Shown: piece after piece, positions 23,106 to 31,248 of the stretch
How positions within the stretch are numbered: the first letter of the stretch is position 1
Layout: each line of letters begins with the position of its first letter
Source of the DNA: Protaetiibacter sp.
Lineage (GTDB): Bacteria > Actinomycetota > Actinomycetes > Actinomycetales > Microbacteriaceae
Direction of reading: 5' to 3'
NCBI GenBank assembly: GCA_030150265.1
Contig: JASLGG010000034.1
Location: forward strand, 1 to 35,834
Length of the DNA stretch: 35,834 nt
Translations under genes and position numbers: made by a program
The notes under the pieces: generated by a model
The model's database searches: none
What the model was told of the DNA's origin: nothing
Seen by the model: the letters and a program-made list of their open reading frames with translations, nothing else

Positions 23106-23378
23106 ATGACAGCGGATGCCGCGGCCGGGTTGGGCCGATTCCTGACCGTCGCCGACACCGCCGAGATCCTCAACATCTCGGCGGGGCAGGCATATGCGCT
23201 CGTGCGCAGCGGTGAGCTGCCGGCGATCAAGCTCGGTGCCCAGTGGCGCGTCGAGCGCCCCGTGCTGGAGGCGTACATCGCCGCCCGCTACGAGGAGGAA
23301 CGGCGACGCAAGCTCTGGAACCAGGCCGAGTTCGCCGACCTCGCCGAGCTCTTCGCCGAGGCTCCCCGCCTCGATTGA
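23106..23378 (+). CDS. BldC/excisionase-like small helix-turn-helix protein
   Basis: 90 residues. A winged-helix MerR-like HTH of the excisionase/BldC type occupies residues 10-60: FLTVADTAEILNISAGQAYA, then LVRSGELPAIKLGAQWRVER. A charged helix follows (YIAARYEEERRRKLW) with an acidic end. BldC-type proteins bind direct repeats in promoters and control development or stress genes in actinobacteria. The ATG sits 6 nt after a CATAAT box with no ribosome site. It is convergent with the conserved hypothetical gene at 23405, across a hairpin. It belongs to the housekeeping block, not to a prophage, as no integrase is near. Confidence 0.88.
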   Translation: MTADAAAGLGRFLTVADTAEILNISAGQAYALVRSGELPAIKLGAQWRVERPVLEAYIAARYEEERRRKLWNQAEFADLAELFAEAPRLD

Positions 23379-23382
23379 TCGA

Positions 23383-23403
23383 CCGGCCGGCGCTCGCGGC
23401 CGG
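23383..23403. terminator. Hairpin between the HTH gene and its convergent neighbour
   Basis: CCGGCCG pairs with CGGCCGG, 7-bp stem and 7-nt loop, starting four bases past the HTH stop. It lies just before the stop of the opposite gene, so it can serve both strands. Confidence 0.6.
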
Positions 23404-23404
23404 C

Positions 23405-23992
23405 TCAGACGCGCACGCTCAGCAGCGCGTCGAACGGCACGAGACGGATGCGGCGCACGACCCCGTCACGGCGCGGCTCGCCGCGCTCGTGCTCGGCCAG
23501 GTCGAGGTGGTCGCGGGCGACCCGGTCGATCGTGCCGTGCACGGCCCCGGCGCGCGTGCGCAGCTCGACGCCGACGCGGCGCCGGCAGAGGTCGCGCAGC
23601 ACCACCGCGAGGCCGAGTCGCCCCGCGAGATCGGGGAGCCGCTCCTGCTCCGGGAGGCTCGCGGGGCGCAGCCCGTTCGCGAGCTGAGCGCCCTCCGGCA
23701 GCACCGCCGCGACGGCGGCCAGCGGGATCACCGCCGCCTGCCGCACGGTGCCGAGCGCGATGTCCCCGGCCACCCAGTCCCGCCCCGTGGAACCCACCCG
23801 GAGGGCGAGCGTCTCGCCGTCCGCGAGCACGAGGCGGAGCGTCCCCTCGTGCGCCATCGCGAGCATCCGGTCGCGCAGACCGAGGCGGGCGAGGCGCAGG
23901 CGCTCCTCCTCCGCGGCGAGCTCCTGCCGCTCCGTGTCGAGCCCGCGCTCGAGCTGACCCTCGAGATCGGCGAACAGATCGTCCCAGCGCAC
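23405..23992 (-). CDS. Conserved-type hypothetical protein, 195 residues
   Basis: No family name can be given. The N-terminal third is a charged helix likely to form a coiled coil (FADLEGQLERGLDTERQELA, AEEERLRLARLGLRDRM). The remainder has two beta-rich segments with LRLVLADGETLALRVGS and VGVELRTRAGAVHGTIDRVARDHLDL, the second resembling an Sm-like or small-barrel strand pattern. The last part is basic. It starts at GTG, exactly 6 nt after a TAGCGT box. Its place between the HTH gene and the Rv3235-family gene suggests a housekeeping role. A DnaA-box match lies 40 bp upstream of its start. Confidence 0.78.
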   Translation of the reverse strand: MRWDDLFADLEGQLERGLDTERQELAAEEERLRLARLGLRDRMLAMAHEGTLRLVLADGETLALRVGSTGRDWVAGDIALGTVRQAAVIPLAAVAAVLPEGAQLANGLRPASLPEQERLPDLAGRLGLAVVLRDLCRRRVGVELRTRAGAVHGTIDRVARDHLDLAEHERGEPRRDGVVRRIRLVPFDALLSVRV

Positions 23993-23998
23993 GAGGGC

Positions 23999-24004
23999 AC
24001 GCTA
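23999..24004 (-). promoter_or_regulatory. -10 box of the 195-residue hypothetical gene, leaderless spacing
   Basis: TAGCGT, six bases (GCCCTC), then GTG. No Shine-Dalgarno sequence is present. Confidence 0.5.
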
Positions 24005-24031
24005 AGCCCCGCGATCGTGGCGCCGCGCGAG

Positions 24032-24040
24032 TTGTCCACA
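24032..24040 (+). promoter_or_regulatory. DnaA-box match between the hypothetical and Rv3235-family genes
   Basis: TTGTCCACA is the consensus DnaA box of high-GC actinobacteria. It lies 40 bp upstream of the hypothetical gene's start and 106 bp upstream of the Rv3235-family start, in a divergent intergenic region. Confidence 0.55.
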
Positions 24041-24145
24041 GTTTGCTTCAGCATCTCGACACGAGGAACTGTCGTATGCGAGGGTGATGCCCGTCCCGAT
24101 CCCGGGGCAGACCATGCGGTCCGACGGCCCGCGGAGAGGACGGCG

Positions 24146-24589
24146 ATGGGCGCGCGCGACGCGGCGATCGAGGGCAACGCGGCCCGCGCCATCCCCCCGC
24201 GGATGCACGACGACGAGCTCTTCGGCCGCCAGCCCGCCGCCACCCACGAGCTCCCCGACCCACGGCCCCTGCTCGAGAACCTCACCCGCTGCGTCATCGA
24301 GATCATCGCCGGCGCCCGCGACCTCGAGCAGATCGCGCGCTGGGTCGACGACTCCGTCTACACGACCCTGCTGAAGCGGGTCGTCGTCTCCACCCAGGCG
24401 CGACGGGCCACCCGACGCCCCGTCGTGCGCCCGGTGTTCGCGCTCGGCGCCGTGAGCGTGTGCCAACCGCGCGACGGTGTCGTCGAGGCGGTCATCGTGG
24501 TGCACGGGCGGGCGCGCGCCCGCGCGGTCGCCATCCGGCTCGAAGGCCTCGACCAGCGGTGGCGGGCCACCGCCATCCATGTGCTCTGA
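24146..24589 (+). CDS. Rv3235-family protein
   Basis: 147 residues. The C-terminal hundred residues match the actinobacterial Rv3235 family (DUF6459): LLENLTRCVIEIIAGARDLE, QIARWVDDSVYTTLLKR, RRPVVRPVFALGAVSVCQP, VEAVIVVHGRARARAVAIRL and a final WRATAIHVL. The function is not established; the gene is kept close to secA in many actinobacteria (Rv3235 and secA1 Rv3240c in Mycobacterium tuberculosis). The ATG has GGAGAGG 8 nt upstream; the longer open frame is not supported. Here secA is about 9 kb away because the sugar module lies between. Confidence 0.85.
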   Translation: MGARDAAIEGNAARAIPPRMHDDELFGRQPAATHELPDPRPLLENLTRCVIEIIAGARDLEQIARWVDDSVYTTLLKRVVVSTQARRATRRPVVRPVFALGAVSVCQPRDGVVEAVIVVHGRARARAVAIRLEGLDQRWRATAIHVL

Positions 24590-24597
24590 ACCGTTTT

Positions 24598-24744
24598 GGC
24601 GTCGCGATGATCCGCGACGCTGCGCCGGTCCCCGGCACGAACGCGGACGCGCCGCGGACCGAGTGCGCACACAGACGAGCGCCAGCCGGGTCATCGGCGT
24701 CGCGATAATCCGCGACGCTGCGCCGGTCCCCGGCACGAGCGCGG
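24598..24744. repeat. Two 49-bp direct repeats, each with a hairpin
   Basis: Copies at 24598-24646 and 24696-24744 (98-bp offset) agree at 47 of 49 positions. Each contains GCGTCGCG and CGCGACGC, an 8-bp perfect stem around a 6-nt loop, followed by a smaller GCCGG/CCGGC stem. They lie in the space between the convergent Rv3235-family and GH2 genes. They may be REP-like dispersed elements or stacked terminators. Confidence 0.8.
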
Positions 24745-24763
24745 TCGCGGTCGCGAGAGGAGG

Positions 24764-24804
24764 CCGTGGCGCGCGCCGCGTTGGCAGGAAGACGCGCGCC
24801 ACGG
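24764..24804. terminator. 12-bp stem hairpin after the GH2 gene
   Basis: CCGTGGCGCGCG (24764-24775) pairs perfectly with CGCGCGCCACGG (24793-24804), with a 17-nt loop. It lies 11 bp beyond the GH2 stop, so it most likely ends the ABC-GH2 operon. Confidence 0.7.
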
Positions 24805-24814
24805 TCCGCAGGGG

Positions 24815-26851
24815 TCACGAGGTGCGTGCGCCCCGGCGGTTCGGGGGCTCGATCGGCGCCGCATCCACGAAGGAGCGGGCGCGCACGACGCCGTCGGCGT
24901 CGGTGAGCCAGAGATGCAGGCGGGCGGGGCCGCCGGGGGGCGGCAGCAGGAGCTCGACGGCATCGCTCAGCGCGTAGGGCTCCGCGATCACCTCCGTCGA
25001 GCTGGCGAGGGGGGCGACCGGCCGGGGCCCGTGCGGACGCCCCGCACTCACCCAGGCCGCGTGCACCGTTCCCGCGAGGGCGTCGCGCCCGTGGTGCGAG
25101 ACGTGCACCGCGAGCCGCAACGGCTCCGTCGGAACGGGGATGTCCGTACCGGCGCGCGCGGGCACCAGGTCGATGACGAGCACCGTGTCCGCGTGGGCGT
25201 CGGCGTGGTCGAGGCCACCCCCGTCCTTCGGGCGCCGGGCCGTGTCGACCGCTCCCGCCATCTCGTGCTCGACGTCCGCGAGCTCCGTGTAGACGTAGCC
25301 GGCGAAGCGGTCGTGGCGCCGCAGCTCCTGGGTCTGCCAGCGCACGTGCCAGGCGCGCTCGAGGCTCGTGAAGCCCGCGCCGTACTCGCTGTTGACGATC
25401 GGCACGCCGGTGCGCGGGAAGTCCGGCGAGCCGTAGAAGCTCTTGTCGACCACGAAGTCCGGGCCGAGCCTCACCGGGAAGTCCTCGCGGCGGCCCGTCG
25501 CGAGCTCGGCGACGTTCGCGGCCCACGCCGCCGGGTCCTCGTCGTAGTAGTGCCAGTCGACGAGGTCGCTGCGCACGTGCGCCCAGCCGGAGTTCTCGAC
25601 GATGGGACGCGAGTCGTCGAGCGCGCGGAGCGCCTCGTAGGCGTGCACGGCGGCCTCCGCGCGCTCGGGGCTGCCCGGGATGTCCCAGTCGAGGCCCCAC
25701 TCCTCGTTGTACAGGCCCCAGACGACGATCGAGGGGTGGTTGCCGTCGCGCTCGACCATCGGCGCGAGCTGCTCCTCGAACCCCGCCGCGGCCTCCGGGC
25801 CGAACCGGCTCGGGCACGCGGGCTCGGCCCAGACGAGCATGCCCATCCGGTCGGCCGCGTGCAGCCAGCGCGGCTCCTCGAACTTGAGGTGCTTGCGCAC
25901 GAGGGTGAACCCGAGCTCGCGCGCGATCTCGAGGTCGCGCACGAGCGCCGCGTCGTCCGGCGCGGTGAGGCCCGTCACGGGCCAGTAGCCCTGGTCGAGC
26001 ACGCCCCGCAGGTAGAGGCGCTCGTCGTTCAGGTACAGCCGCTCGCCGTCGATCCGGATGCGGCGGAGCCCCGCCGTGTAGCGCACCCGGTCGTCGCCGA
26101 CGCGCAGCTCGACCGTGTAGAGGTGGGGGTCGGCGGGCGACCAGAGACGCGGGGAGGCGGGGGCGAGCCGTCCGGCGAACCGGCCCTCGGTATCCGCCGT
26201 CATCGTGAGCCGCCCGTCGCCGCCGTCGACGATCGCGGCGACGACCTCCGCCCCCGCCGGGGCGTCGCCCGCGAGCACCCCGCGGATCTCGAAGGCGTCG
26301 AGCGCGTCGCCCCGGAGCGCGGCCCGCTCCACGTAGGTGCGCCCGCGCGCCTCGAGCCAGACGCTCTGCCAGATGCCCGACGTCGGCGTGAACGACACCC
26401 CGTCGTAGTCGTCGCGCGGGATGGAGCGCTGCTTGCCGTGCGGGATGGCCCGCTTGTCGGCGGGCGCCTCGACCTCCACCTCGAGCACCGCCGGCACGCC
26501 GGGCCGCACCCGGGCGGTGACGTCGAACTCGAAGGAGGTCATGCCCCCCACGTGCGCCCCGATCACGACCCCGTCGATCGACACGACGGCGCGGTGGTGC
26601 ACGGCGCCGAAGCAGAGCGCCAGCCGCGCGCCCTCCCAGTCCACGGGAGCCTCGATCGTGCGACGGTAGCGGGCCCGCTCGAGCCAGGTGCGGCCGATCC
26701 CGGAGGCGGTGCTCTCCCAGGCGAACGGCACGGTGATGACCGCCTCGCCGTCCTCGGAGGCGAACGCCCAGTCGCCGTTGAGGGTGAGCCAGCGCTCGGA
26801 CCGGTCGCGATCGGGACGCGGGTACTCGCTCTTGGGGATGGATGACGACAT
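24815..26851 (-). CDS. Glycoside hydrolase family 2 enzyme
   Basis: 678 residues, no signal peptide, so cytosolic. Domain order: an N-terminal sugar-binding jelly roll (LNGDWAFASEDGE to TSGIWQSVWLEARG), an Ig-like middle, then the (beta/alpha)8 catalytic barrel from about residue 290. The acid/base is Glu383 in WGLYNEEWG and the nucleophile Glu489 in VNSEYGAG, both in the expected order and setting. A C-terminal beta domain follows. GH2 covers beta-galactosidase, beta-glucuronidase, beta-mannosidase and others; the specificity cannot be read here. It is the last gene of the sugar operon, 35 bp after the MalG-type permease, and would cleave the imported oligosaccharide. GAAAGG lies 15 nt before the ATG, longer than usual. 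Confidence 0.9.
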   Translation of the reverse strand: MSSSIPKSEYPRPDRDRSERWLTLNGDWAFASEDGEAVITVPFAWESTASGIGRTWLERARYRRTIEAPVDWEGARLALCFGAVHHRAVVSIDGVVIGAHVGGMTSFEFDVTARVRPGVPAVLEVEVEAPADKRAIPHGKQRSIPRDDYDGVSFTPTSGIWQSVWLEARGRTYVERAALRGDALDAFEIRGVLAGDAPAGAEVVAAIVDGGDGRLTMTADTEGRFAGRLAPASPRLWSPADPHLYTVELRVGDDRVRYTAGLRRIRIDGERLYLNDERLYLRGVLDQGYWPVTGLTAPDDAALVRDLEIARELGFTLVRKHLKFEEPRWLHAADRMGMLVWAEPACPSRFGPEAAAGFEEQLAPMVERDGNHPSIVVWGLYNEEWGLDWDIPGSPERAEAAVHAYEALRALDDSRPIVENSGWAHVRSDLVDWHYYDEDPAAWAANVAELATGRREDFPVRLGPDFVVDKSFYGSPDFPRTGVPIVNSEYGAGFTSLERAWHVRWQTQELRRHDRFAGYVYTELADVEHEMAGAVDTARRPKDGGGLDHADAHADTVLVIDLVPARAGTDIPVPTEPLRLAVHVSHHGRDALAGTVHAAWVSAGRPHGPRPVAPLASSTEVIAEPYALSDAVELLLPPPGGPARLHLWLTDADGVVRARSFVDAAPIEPPNRRGARTS

Positions 26852-26886
26852 GACGATGGTGGAGCCTTTCGAGTGGGACACGGCGG

Positions 26887-27738
26887 TCAGCCCTTGACGC
26901 TTCCGGCGAGGATGCCGTTGATGAAGTGCTTCTGGAGCAGGATGAAGACGACGAGCAGCGGCACCAGTGCGATCGAGCTCGCTGCGAGCACCTCGCCCGT
27001 GATGGTGGCGTAGTCGGCGCCGATCCGGTCGTCGGTGATGCTCTGGGCGAGCGTCGACAGCACGACCTGGAGGGTCGCCATCCGCTCGGAGCTCGCGACC
27101 ACGACGGGCCAGACGAAGTCGTTGTAGATGTTCATCACGGTGAGCACGGCGAGGCCCGCGAGGCCGGGCCGGATCACCGGCACGACGACCCGCCAGAAGA
27201 TGCCGAACTCCCCGCATCCGTCGACGCGCGCCGCGTCGAGCAGCTCGTCGGGCACGGCGGCGATCACCTGGCGCATCCAGAAGATCGCGAAGGCGTCGAC
27301 GGCACCCGGCAGGATGAGCGCCTGGTAGGTGTTGACCCAGCCGAGCTCCTTCATCTCGAGCAGCAGCGGGATGATGAGCACGATCGTCGGCAGCATGAGC
27401 GTGACGAGCACCGCGCCGAACAGCGCGTTCTTGAGCGGGAAGTCGTACTTCGCGAAGCCGTAGGCGGCGAGCGGCGCGCAGAACAGGGTGATCCCGCCCT
27501 TGAGCAGCAGCACGATGCCGGTGTTGAGGAAGCCGTGCAGGATCGGCACGTCCTCGAACACCCGTGTGAAGTTGTCGACGGTGAACCGCGTGAGGTCGAA
27601 CTCGAGCGGGTACCGGATGATGTCGGCCGGCTCCTTGAACGCGGAGACGAGCGCCCAGGCGACCGGGGCGAGGAACGCGAGCGTCAGCAGCAGCAGGAAG
27701 GCCTGGGCGCCGACGGCGGGGCGACGGGAGGTTCTCAC
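26887..27738 (-). CDS. Carbohydrate ABC transporter permease, MalG type
   Basis: Inner-membrane half-channel for sugar import, 283 residues, six helices. The cytoplasmic EAA loop that docks the ATPase is DAARVDGCGEFGIFWRVVVP, with the conserved Gly and following proline. The C-terminal QKHFINGILAGSVKG is typical of CUT1 MalG proteins. GTG start, with AAGGA 8 nt upstream; the start is 3 bp after the stop of the MalF-type gene, so the pair is co-translated. No ATPase gene is in the operon, as in many actinobacterial CUT1 systems that share one MsiK-type ATPase. Confidence 0.93.
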   Translation of the reverse strand: MRTSRRPAVGAQAFLLLLTLAFLAPVAWALVSAFKEPADIIRYPLEFDLTRFTVDNFTRVFEDVPILHGFLNTGIVLLLKGGITLFCAPLAAYGFAKYDFPLKNALFGAVLVTLMLPTIVLIIPLLLEMKELGWVNTYQALILPGAVDAFAIFWMRQVIAAVPDELLDAARVDGCGEFGIFWRVVVPVIRPGLAGLAVLTVMNIYNDFVWPVVVASSERMATLQVVLSTLAQSITDDRIGADYATITGEVLAASSIALVPLLVVFILLQKHFINGILAGSVKG

Positions 27739-27741
27739 GGG

Positions 27742-28668
27742 TCAGTCCTTCGCGCGCAGCAGCCGCACGAACACGAGCGACAGCGCCATGACGAGGATCA
27801 CGAGCAGGAAGGAGTTGGCCGCCCCGGTGCCGAGGTCGGCGCGCGTGATGTGGTTGTAGAGGTAGAGGCCCGCGGTCGTCGTGGAGCTGTACGGCCCGCC
27901 GCGGGTGACGACGTAGGGCTCGACGAACATCTGGAACACCGCGAGGGTCTGCAGCACGACCGAGAACATCAGGGTGCGGCGGATGAGCGGGATGGTGATG
28001 CTCCAGAGCCGGCGCACCCGCCCCGCGCCGTCGATCGCGGCCGCCTCGTAGACCGCGCCGTCGATCGACTGCAGCCCCGACAGCAGGATGATGATGACGA
28101 ACCCGGTCGTCTTCCAGATGAACAGCAGCGCGAGGGTCGGCTTCGCCCACACCGTGGTGGTGAGCCAGCCGACGTCCGGCAGCCCGACGAGGTTCAGGAT
28201 GCCGTTGACCGCGCCGTAGTCGGTGTCGAACAGCACGATCCAGATCTGCGCGATCGCCACGATGGGCGTCACGAACGGCACGATGAACGCCGTGCGGTAG
28301 AAGCCGCGCATCCGGAGCTTCGCATCGTTCAGCAGCACCGCCGCCACGACCCCGATCGCGAGCTGCACGGGGATGATGAGCAGCCAGAGCACCGCCGAGT
28401 TGCCGAGCGAGCCCCAGAAGCGGTCGTTGGTGAGCAGGTAGAGGTAGTTGTCCCAGCCGACCCAGCGCGCCGCCCCCGATCCGTGCCAGTTCGTGAAGCT
28501 CAGCCGCAGCGTGAACAGCATCGGGTAGACGCTGAACGCCGCGAAGACGACGAGGAACGGCAGCACGAAGACGTAGGGGGCGATGCGCCGGGCCAGCGGG
28601 AGCGAGCCGCGCCGCGGACCACGACGCCCGGATGCGCGCCGCGCTGCGAGAGCGGGGGTTGCGGTCAT
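27742..28668 (-). CDS. Carbohydrate ABC transporter permease, MalF type
   Basis: 308 residues. A basic cytoplasmic N-terminus of about 28 residues leads to the first helix (YVFVLPFLVVFAAFSVYPML). Further marks are FTNWHGSGAARWVGWDNY and the EAA loop YEAAAIDGAGRVRRLWSITI followed by PLIRRT. FVEPYVVTRGGPYSSTTT precedes the last helices, a near-invariant MalF/UgpA feature. ATG with GGAG 8 nt upstream. It forms the transmembrane heterodimer with the MalG-type protein encoded next. Confidence 0.94.
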   Translation of the reverse strand: MTATPALAARRASGRRGPRRGSLPLARRIAPYVFVLPFLVVFAAFSVYPMLFTLRLSFTNWHGSGAARWVGWDNYLYLLTNDRFWGSLGNSAVLWLLIIPVQLAIGVVAAVLLNDAKLRMRGFYRTAFIVPFVTPIVAIAQIWIVLFDTDYGAVNGILNLVGLPDVGWLTTTVWAKPTLALLFIWKTTGFVIIILLSGLQSIDGAVYEAAAIDGAGRVRRLWSITIPLIRRTLMFSVVLQTLAVFQMFVEPYVVTRGGPYSSTTTAGLYLYNHITRADLGTGAANSFLLVILVMALSLVFVRLLRAKD

Positions 28669-28715
28669 GCTGTGGACTCCAGGCGTCGTGGTCGGGCGGA
28701 TGGACGGACGGGCGG

Positions 28716-30080
28716 CTACTGCCGGTCGATCAGGTTCTTCTGGATCTGCTGCGTCGACTGGTCGATGACCTCGCGCGGGGTGAGGTCGCCGTCGAGCATC
28801 TTCTGCACGTTGTTGCCGAGGTAGTCGACGGCGCCCGCCCACCAGGTGGGCGTCGGCACGGAGCCGGGGATCTCGGCGCCCGCCGAGGTGGCGACGGCCC
28901 AGAGGTCCTGTCCGCCGAGCGCCTCGAGGGGCTGGAAGAGCGGCTTCGACGGCGAGGCGGCCGGCAGATAGCTCGGGATCGAGGTGTTGAGCCCGCCGGG
29001 GTAGACGTCGTTCGAGCCGTACACCGCGGTGTAGCCCTTCTCGTCGAACATCAGGAACTCGTAGAACAGCCACGCGAGATCGGCGTTCGCCCCCTCCTTG
29101 GGCAGGATGAACGACGAGCCGCCCATGGCGCCCGAGCGGGCGCCGCCGGTCTTCCATGCCGGGAGCGGCATGGCGCGCCAGTCGCCCGTCGTCTCCGGCA
29201 GGAGCTGCTGCGGCGCGAAGTCGAACCAGATCGCCCACGGGTAGAAGACCTGGTCGCCCGACTCGAGCGTCGCGATGTCGGTGGGGCCGAGGTACTCGGC
29301 GCGGGTGCCGAGCCCCTCGGAGCTGACGGTGTCGAGGAAGCCGAGGATCTGCTCGTACTCGGGCGAGTCGAGGCGCAGCGCGCCGGAGGCATCCGTCATC
29401 GCGGTGCCGAGCTGGCTCGCGTACATCTCGAGCTGCAGCTGGCCGAGGAAGGCGCTCTGCTCGAGGTGGATGGGTCCGGCGGACGGCTTGTAGGCCTTGT
29501 AGGCGCGGGCGGCGTCGAGCAGCTCGTCGTAGCTCGTGATCGACTCGGCGTCGATGCCGGCGGCCTCGAGGGCGGTGGCGTTGTAGAAGAGCAGGCCGGG
29601 GTCGAGGTCGAAGGGCACGCCGTAGACCTTGCCGCCGACCGTGTTGACGTCGACCTTCTGGGCGGCGATGTCGCCGAGGTACGGCTTCATGACCCCGGAG
29701 AGGTCCCAGAGGTGGTCGGCGTAGCCGGCGACGAGGCTGTCGTCGAGGAACACCCCGTCGGGCACGTCGGTGCCCGTGATGAGGGTGTTCTGCAGCTTGG
29801 CGTTGATGTCGACGGCCTCGTGGTGCACGACGATGTCGGGGTACTTCTCGTTGAAGGCGGGGATCGCCGCGTCGAACACGTCGAACAGGTCGCCCGAGCG
29901 ATCCCAGATGGTGATCTCGCCCTTCGGCGTCTCGGGGGCGCGGAGCACGTCGGAGTCGGCCTGACCGCCGTCTCCGATCTCGGGGCCGCAGGCGGTGAGC
30001 GCGACAGCCGTCAGAGCGGCGACGCCGACGGCGGTGGCGCGGGTGATCCGCCGCCGCGCGGAACGGGTGAGCGTGAGCAT
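28716..30080 (-). CDS. Sugar-binding lipoprotein of the ABC importer
   Basis: Extracellular solute-binding protein (family 1), 454 residues, that captures the sugar and delivers it to the permeases. The lipoprotein signal ends in VALTAC with Cys31 as the lipidated residue. The mature part begins with a flexible stretch and then KGEITIWDRSGDLFDVFDAA. Typical phrases are PAFNEKYPDIVV, GGKVYGVPFDLDPGLLFYN, TSYDELLDAARAY and GGSSFILPKEGANADLAWLF. The start has AAGGAG about 6 nt upstream. First gene of the operon SBP, MalF, MalG, GH2. The promoter and LacI-type operators lie directly upstream. Confidence 0.94.
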   Translation of the reverse strand: MLTLTRSARRRITRATAVGVAALTAVALTACGPEIGDGGQADSDVLRAPETPKGEITIWDRSGDLFDVFDAAIPAFNEKYPDIVVHHEAVDINAKLQNTLITGTDVPDGVFLDDSLVAGYADHLWDLSGVMKPYLGDIAAQKVDVNTVGGKVYGVPFDLDPGLLFYNATALEAAGIDAESITSYDELLDAARAYKAYKPSAGPIHLEQSAFLGQLQLEMYASQLGTAMTDASGALRLDSPEYEQILGFLDTVSSEGLGTRAEYLGPTDIATLESGDQVFYPWAIWFDFAPQQLLPETTGDWRAMPLPAWKTGGARSGAMGGSSFILPKEGANADLAWLFYEFLMFDEKGYTAVYGSNDVYPGGLNTSIPSYLPAASPSKPLFQPLEALGGQDLWAVATSAGAEIPGSVPTPTWWAGAVDYLGNNVQKMLDGDLTPREVIDQSTQQIQKNLIDRQ

Positions 30081-30117
30081 GACACTCCTTTGTGTGGGGA
30101 CGTTCAGGTGGGGACGC

Positions 30118-30133
30118 TTGCCAACGTATGCAA
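30118..30133. promoter_or_regulatory. LacI-family operator A
   Basis: TTGCCAACGTATGCAA, an imperfect palindrome with TTGC/GCAA ends and an ACGT core, as in many actinobacterial LacI-family sites. It lies just downstream of the -10 box of the ABC operon, where bound repressor would block transcription. Confidence 0.65.
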
Positions 30134-30162
30134 AACGTAGCGCACGATTGCGAACGTTGCAA
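30134..30162 (-). promoter_or_regulatory. Promoter of the ABC-GH2 operon
   Basis: On the minus strand TTGCAA (30157-30162) and TACGTT (30134-30139) are separated by exactly 17 bp. The -35 box forms the end of operator B. The leader to the start codon is short and contains operator A. Confidence 0.65.
30148..30162. promoter_or_regulatory. LacI-family operator B
   Basis: TTGCGAACGTTGCAA, starting 30 bp from operator A. It overlaps the -35 box of the ABC operon and lies just before the TATGCT (30167-30172) that may be the -10 box of the lacI-type gene, so autoregulation is likely. Confidence 0.7.
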
Positions 30163-30200
30163 ACGGTATGCTGGGGCCGCCCATCCGAACGGAGGTCCCC

Positions 30201-31211
30201 GTGCCTGCCACCCTGCGTGACGTCGCCGAGCGCGCCCAGGTCTCGGTGCGCACCGTGTCGAACGTGGTCGCCGGCTACGAGCACGTCAGCGAGCGGATGC
30301 GCGCCCGCGTGCTCGCGGCGATCGCCGAGCTCGACTACCGCCCCAACCCCGTCGCGCGCACGCTGCGCACCGGGCGCACCGGCGTGCTCGCGCTCGTCGT
30401 GCCCGAGATCGACGTGCCCTACTTCAGCGAGCTCGCCCGCGACGTGATCAACGCCGCAGCCGAGCTCGGCTACCGCGTCATGATCGACCAGACCGCGCAC
30501 GACCACGAGCGCGAGCGCGAGCTGCTCACGGGCGCCGACCGCACGATGCTGTTCGACGGCATCCTGTTCTCCCCGCTCGTGACCCGCGAGGAGCTCGAGC
30601 AGATGACCGGCCGCACCACGATGCCGCTCGTGCTGCTCGGCGAGCACGAGTTCGACGGCCGCTACGACCACGTCGCGATCGACAACCACCGCGCCGCCTA
30701 CGACGCGACGCGCCACCTGCTCGACCTCGGGCGCACGCGGATCGCCGCGATCGGCGCGCAGCCCGACGAGAGCTACGCGACCCCCCGCCAGCGCACGGCC
30801 GGCTACGAGGCGGCGCTCCGCGAGGCGGGCATCGAGCCCGACGCGCGCCTCCTGCAGCCCGCCGCCCACTACCGGCGTGCCGACGGCTACGCCGCGGCCG
30901 AGCGGCTGCTCGCGCTGCCCCAGCCGCCGGATGCGATCTTCTGCTACTCCGACCTGCTCGCGATGGGCGCGCTGCGCGCCGTCTTCGACGCGGGGCTCCG
31001 CGTGCCGGCCGACGTCGCGATCATCGGCATCGACGACATCGAGGAGGGGCGCTACTCGCGGCCGAGCCTCAGCACCGTCTCGCTCGACACCCCCTTCATC
31101 GCGCACCACGCGGTCGCCCGCATCGCGGCGCGGATCGAGGCGCCCGACGCGCCGGCCGAGGAGCTCGTGGCGCCGCACCTCGTGGTGCCCCGCGAGAGCA
31201 CCGTGGGCTGA
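30201..31211 (+). CDS. LacI-family transcriptional regulator of the sugar module
   Basis: 336 residues. The N-terminal HTH reads ATLRDVAERAQVSVRTVSNV, followed by the hinge helix region (DYRPNPVARTLRTGRTG). The periplasmic-binding-like ligand core carries VLALVVPEIDVPYFSELARD, FDGILFSP, HVAIDNHRAAYDATRHLLDL, AIFCYSDLLAMGALRAV and IIGIDDIEEGRYSRPSLSTV, all family phrases. GTG was chosen because GGAGG lies 7 nt upstream and the HTH starts at once. It is divergent from the ABC operon with two operators between, and convergent with the lectin gene, whose promoter has a third copy of the operator. Confidence 0.95.
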   Translation: MPATLRDVAERAQVSVRTVSNVVAGYEHVSERMRARVLAAIAELDYRPNPVARTLRTGRTGVLALVVPEIDVPYFSELARDVINAAAELGYRVMIDQTAHDHERERELLTGADRTMLFDGILFSPLVTREELEQMTGRTTMPLVLLGEHEFDGRYDHVAIDNHRAAYDATRHLLDLGRTRIAAIGAQPDESYATPRQRTAGYEAALREAGIEPDARLLQPAAHYRRADGYAAAERLLALPQPPDAIFCYSDLLAMGALRAVFDAGLRVPADVAIIGIDDIEEGRYSRPSLSTVSLDTPFIAHHAVARIAARIEAPDAPAEELVAPHLVVPRESTVG

Positions 31212-31241
31212 CCCCGGGCGCCGGCGATGCGACGCCCGGGG
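31212..31241. terminator. Hairpin between lacI-type gene and lectin gene
   Basis: CCCCGGGCG pairs with CGCCCGGGG, 9-bp stem and 12-nt loop, directly after the lacI stop and 7 bp from the stop of the convergent gene. It probably ends both transcripts. Confidence 0.75.
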
Positions 31242-31248
31242 CGGCGGA

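Noticed and set aside
23106..23378. Phage or plasmid excisionase
   Set aside because: No integrase, att site or phage gene is near; the gene lies in a housekeeping block and fits a BldC-like regulator better.
24084..24374. 96-codon frame starting GTG-ATG before the Rv3235-family gene
   Set aside because: It lies in another frame over the Rv3235-family coding region and is rich in Arg, Pro and Ser, a frame shadow.
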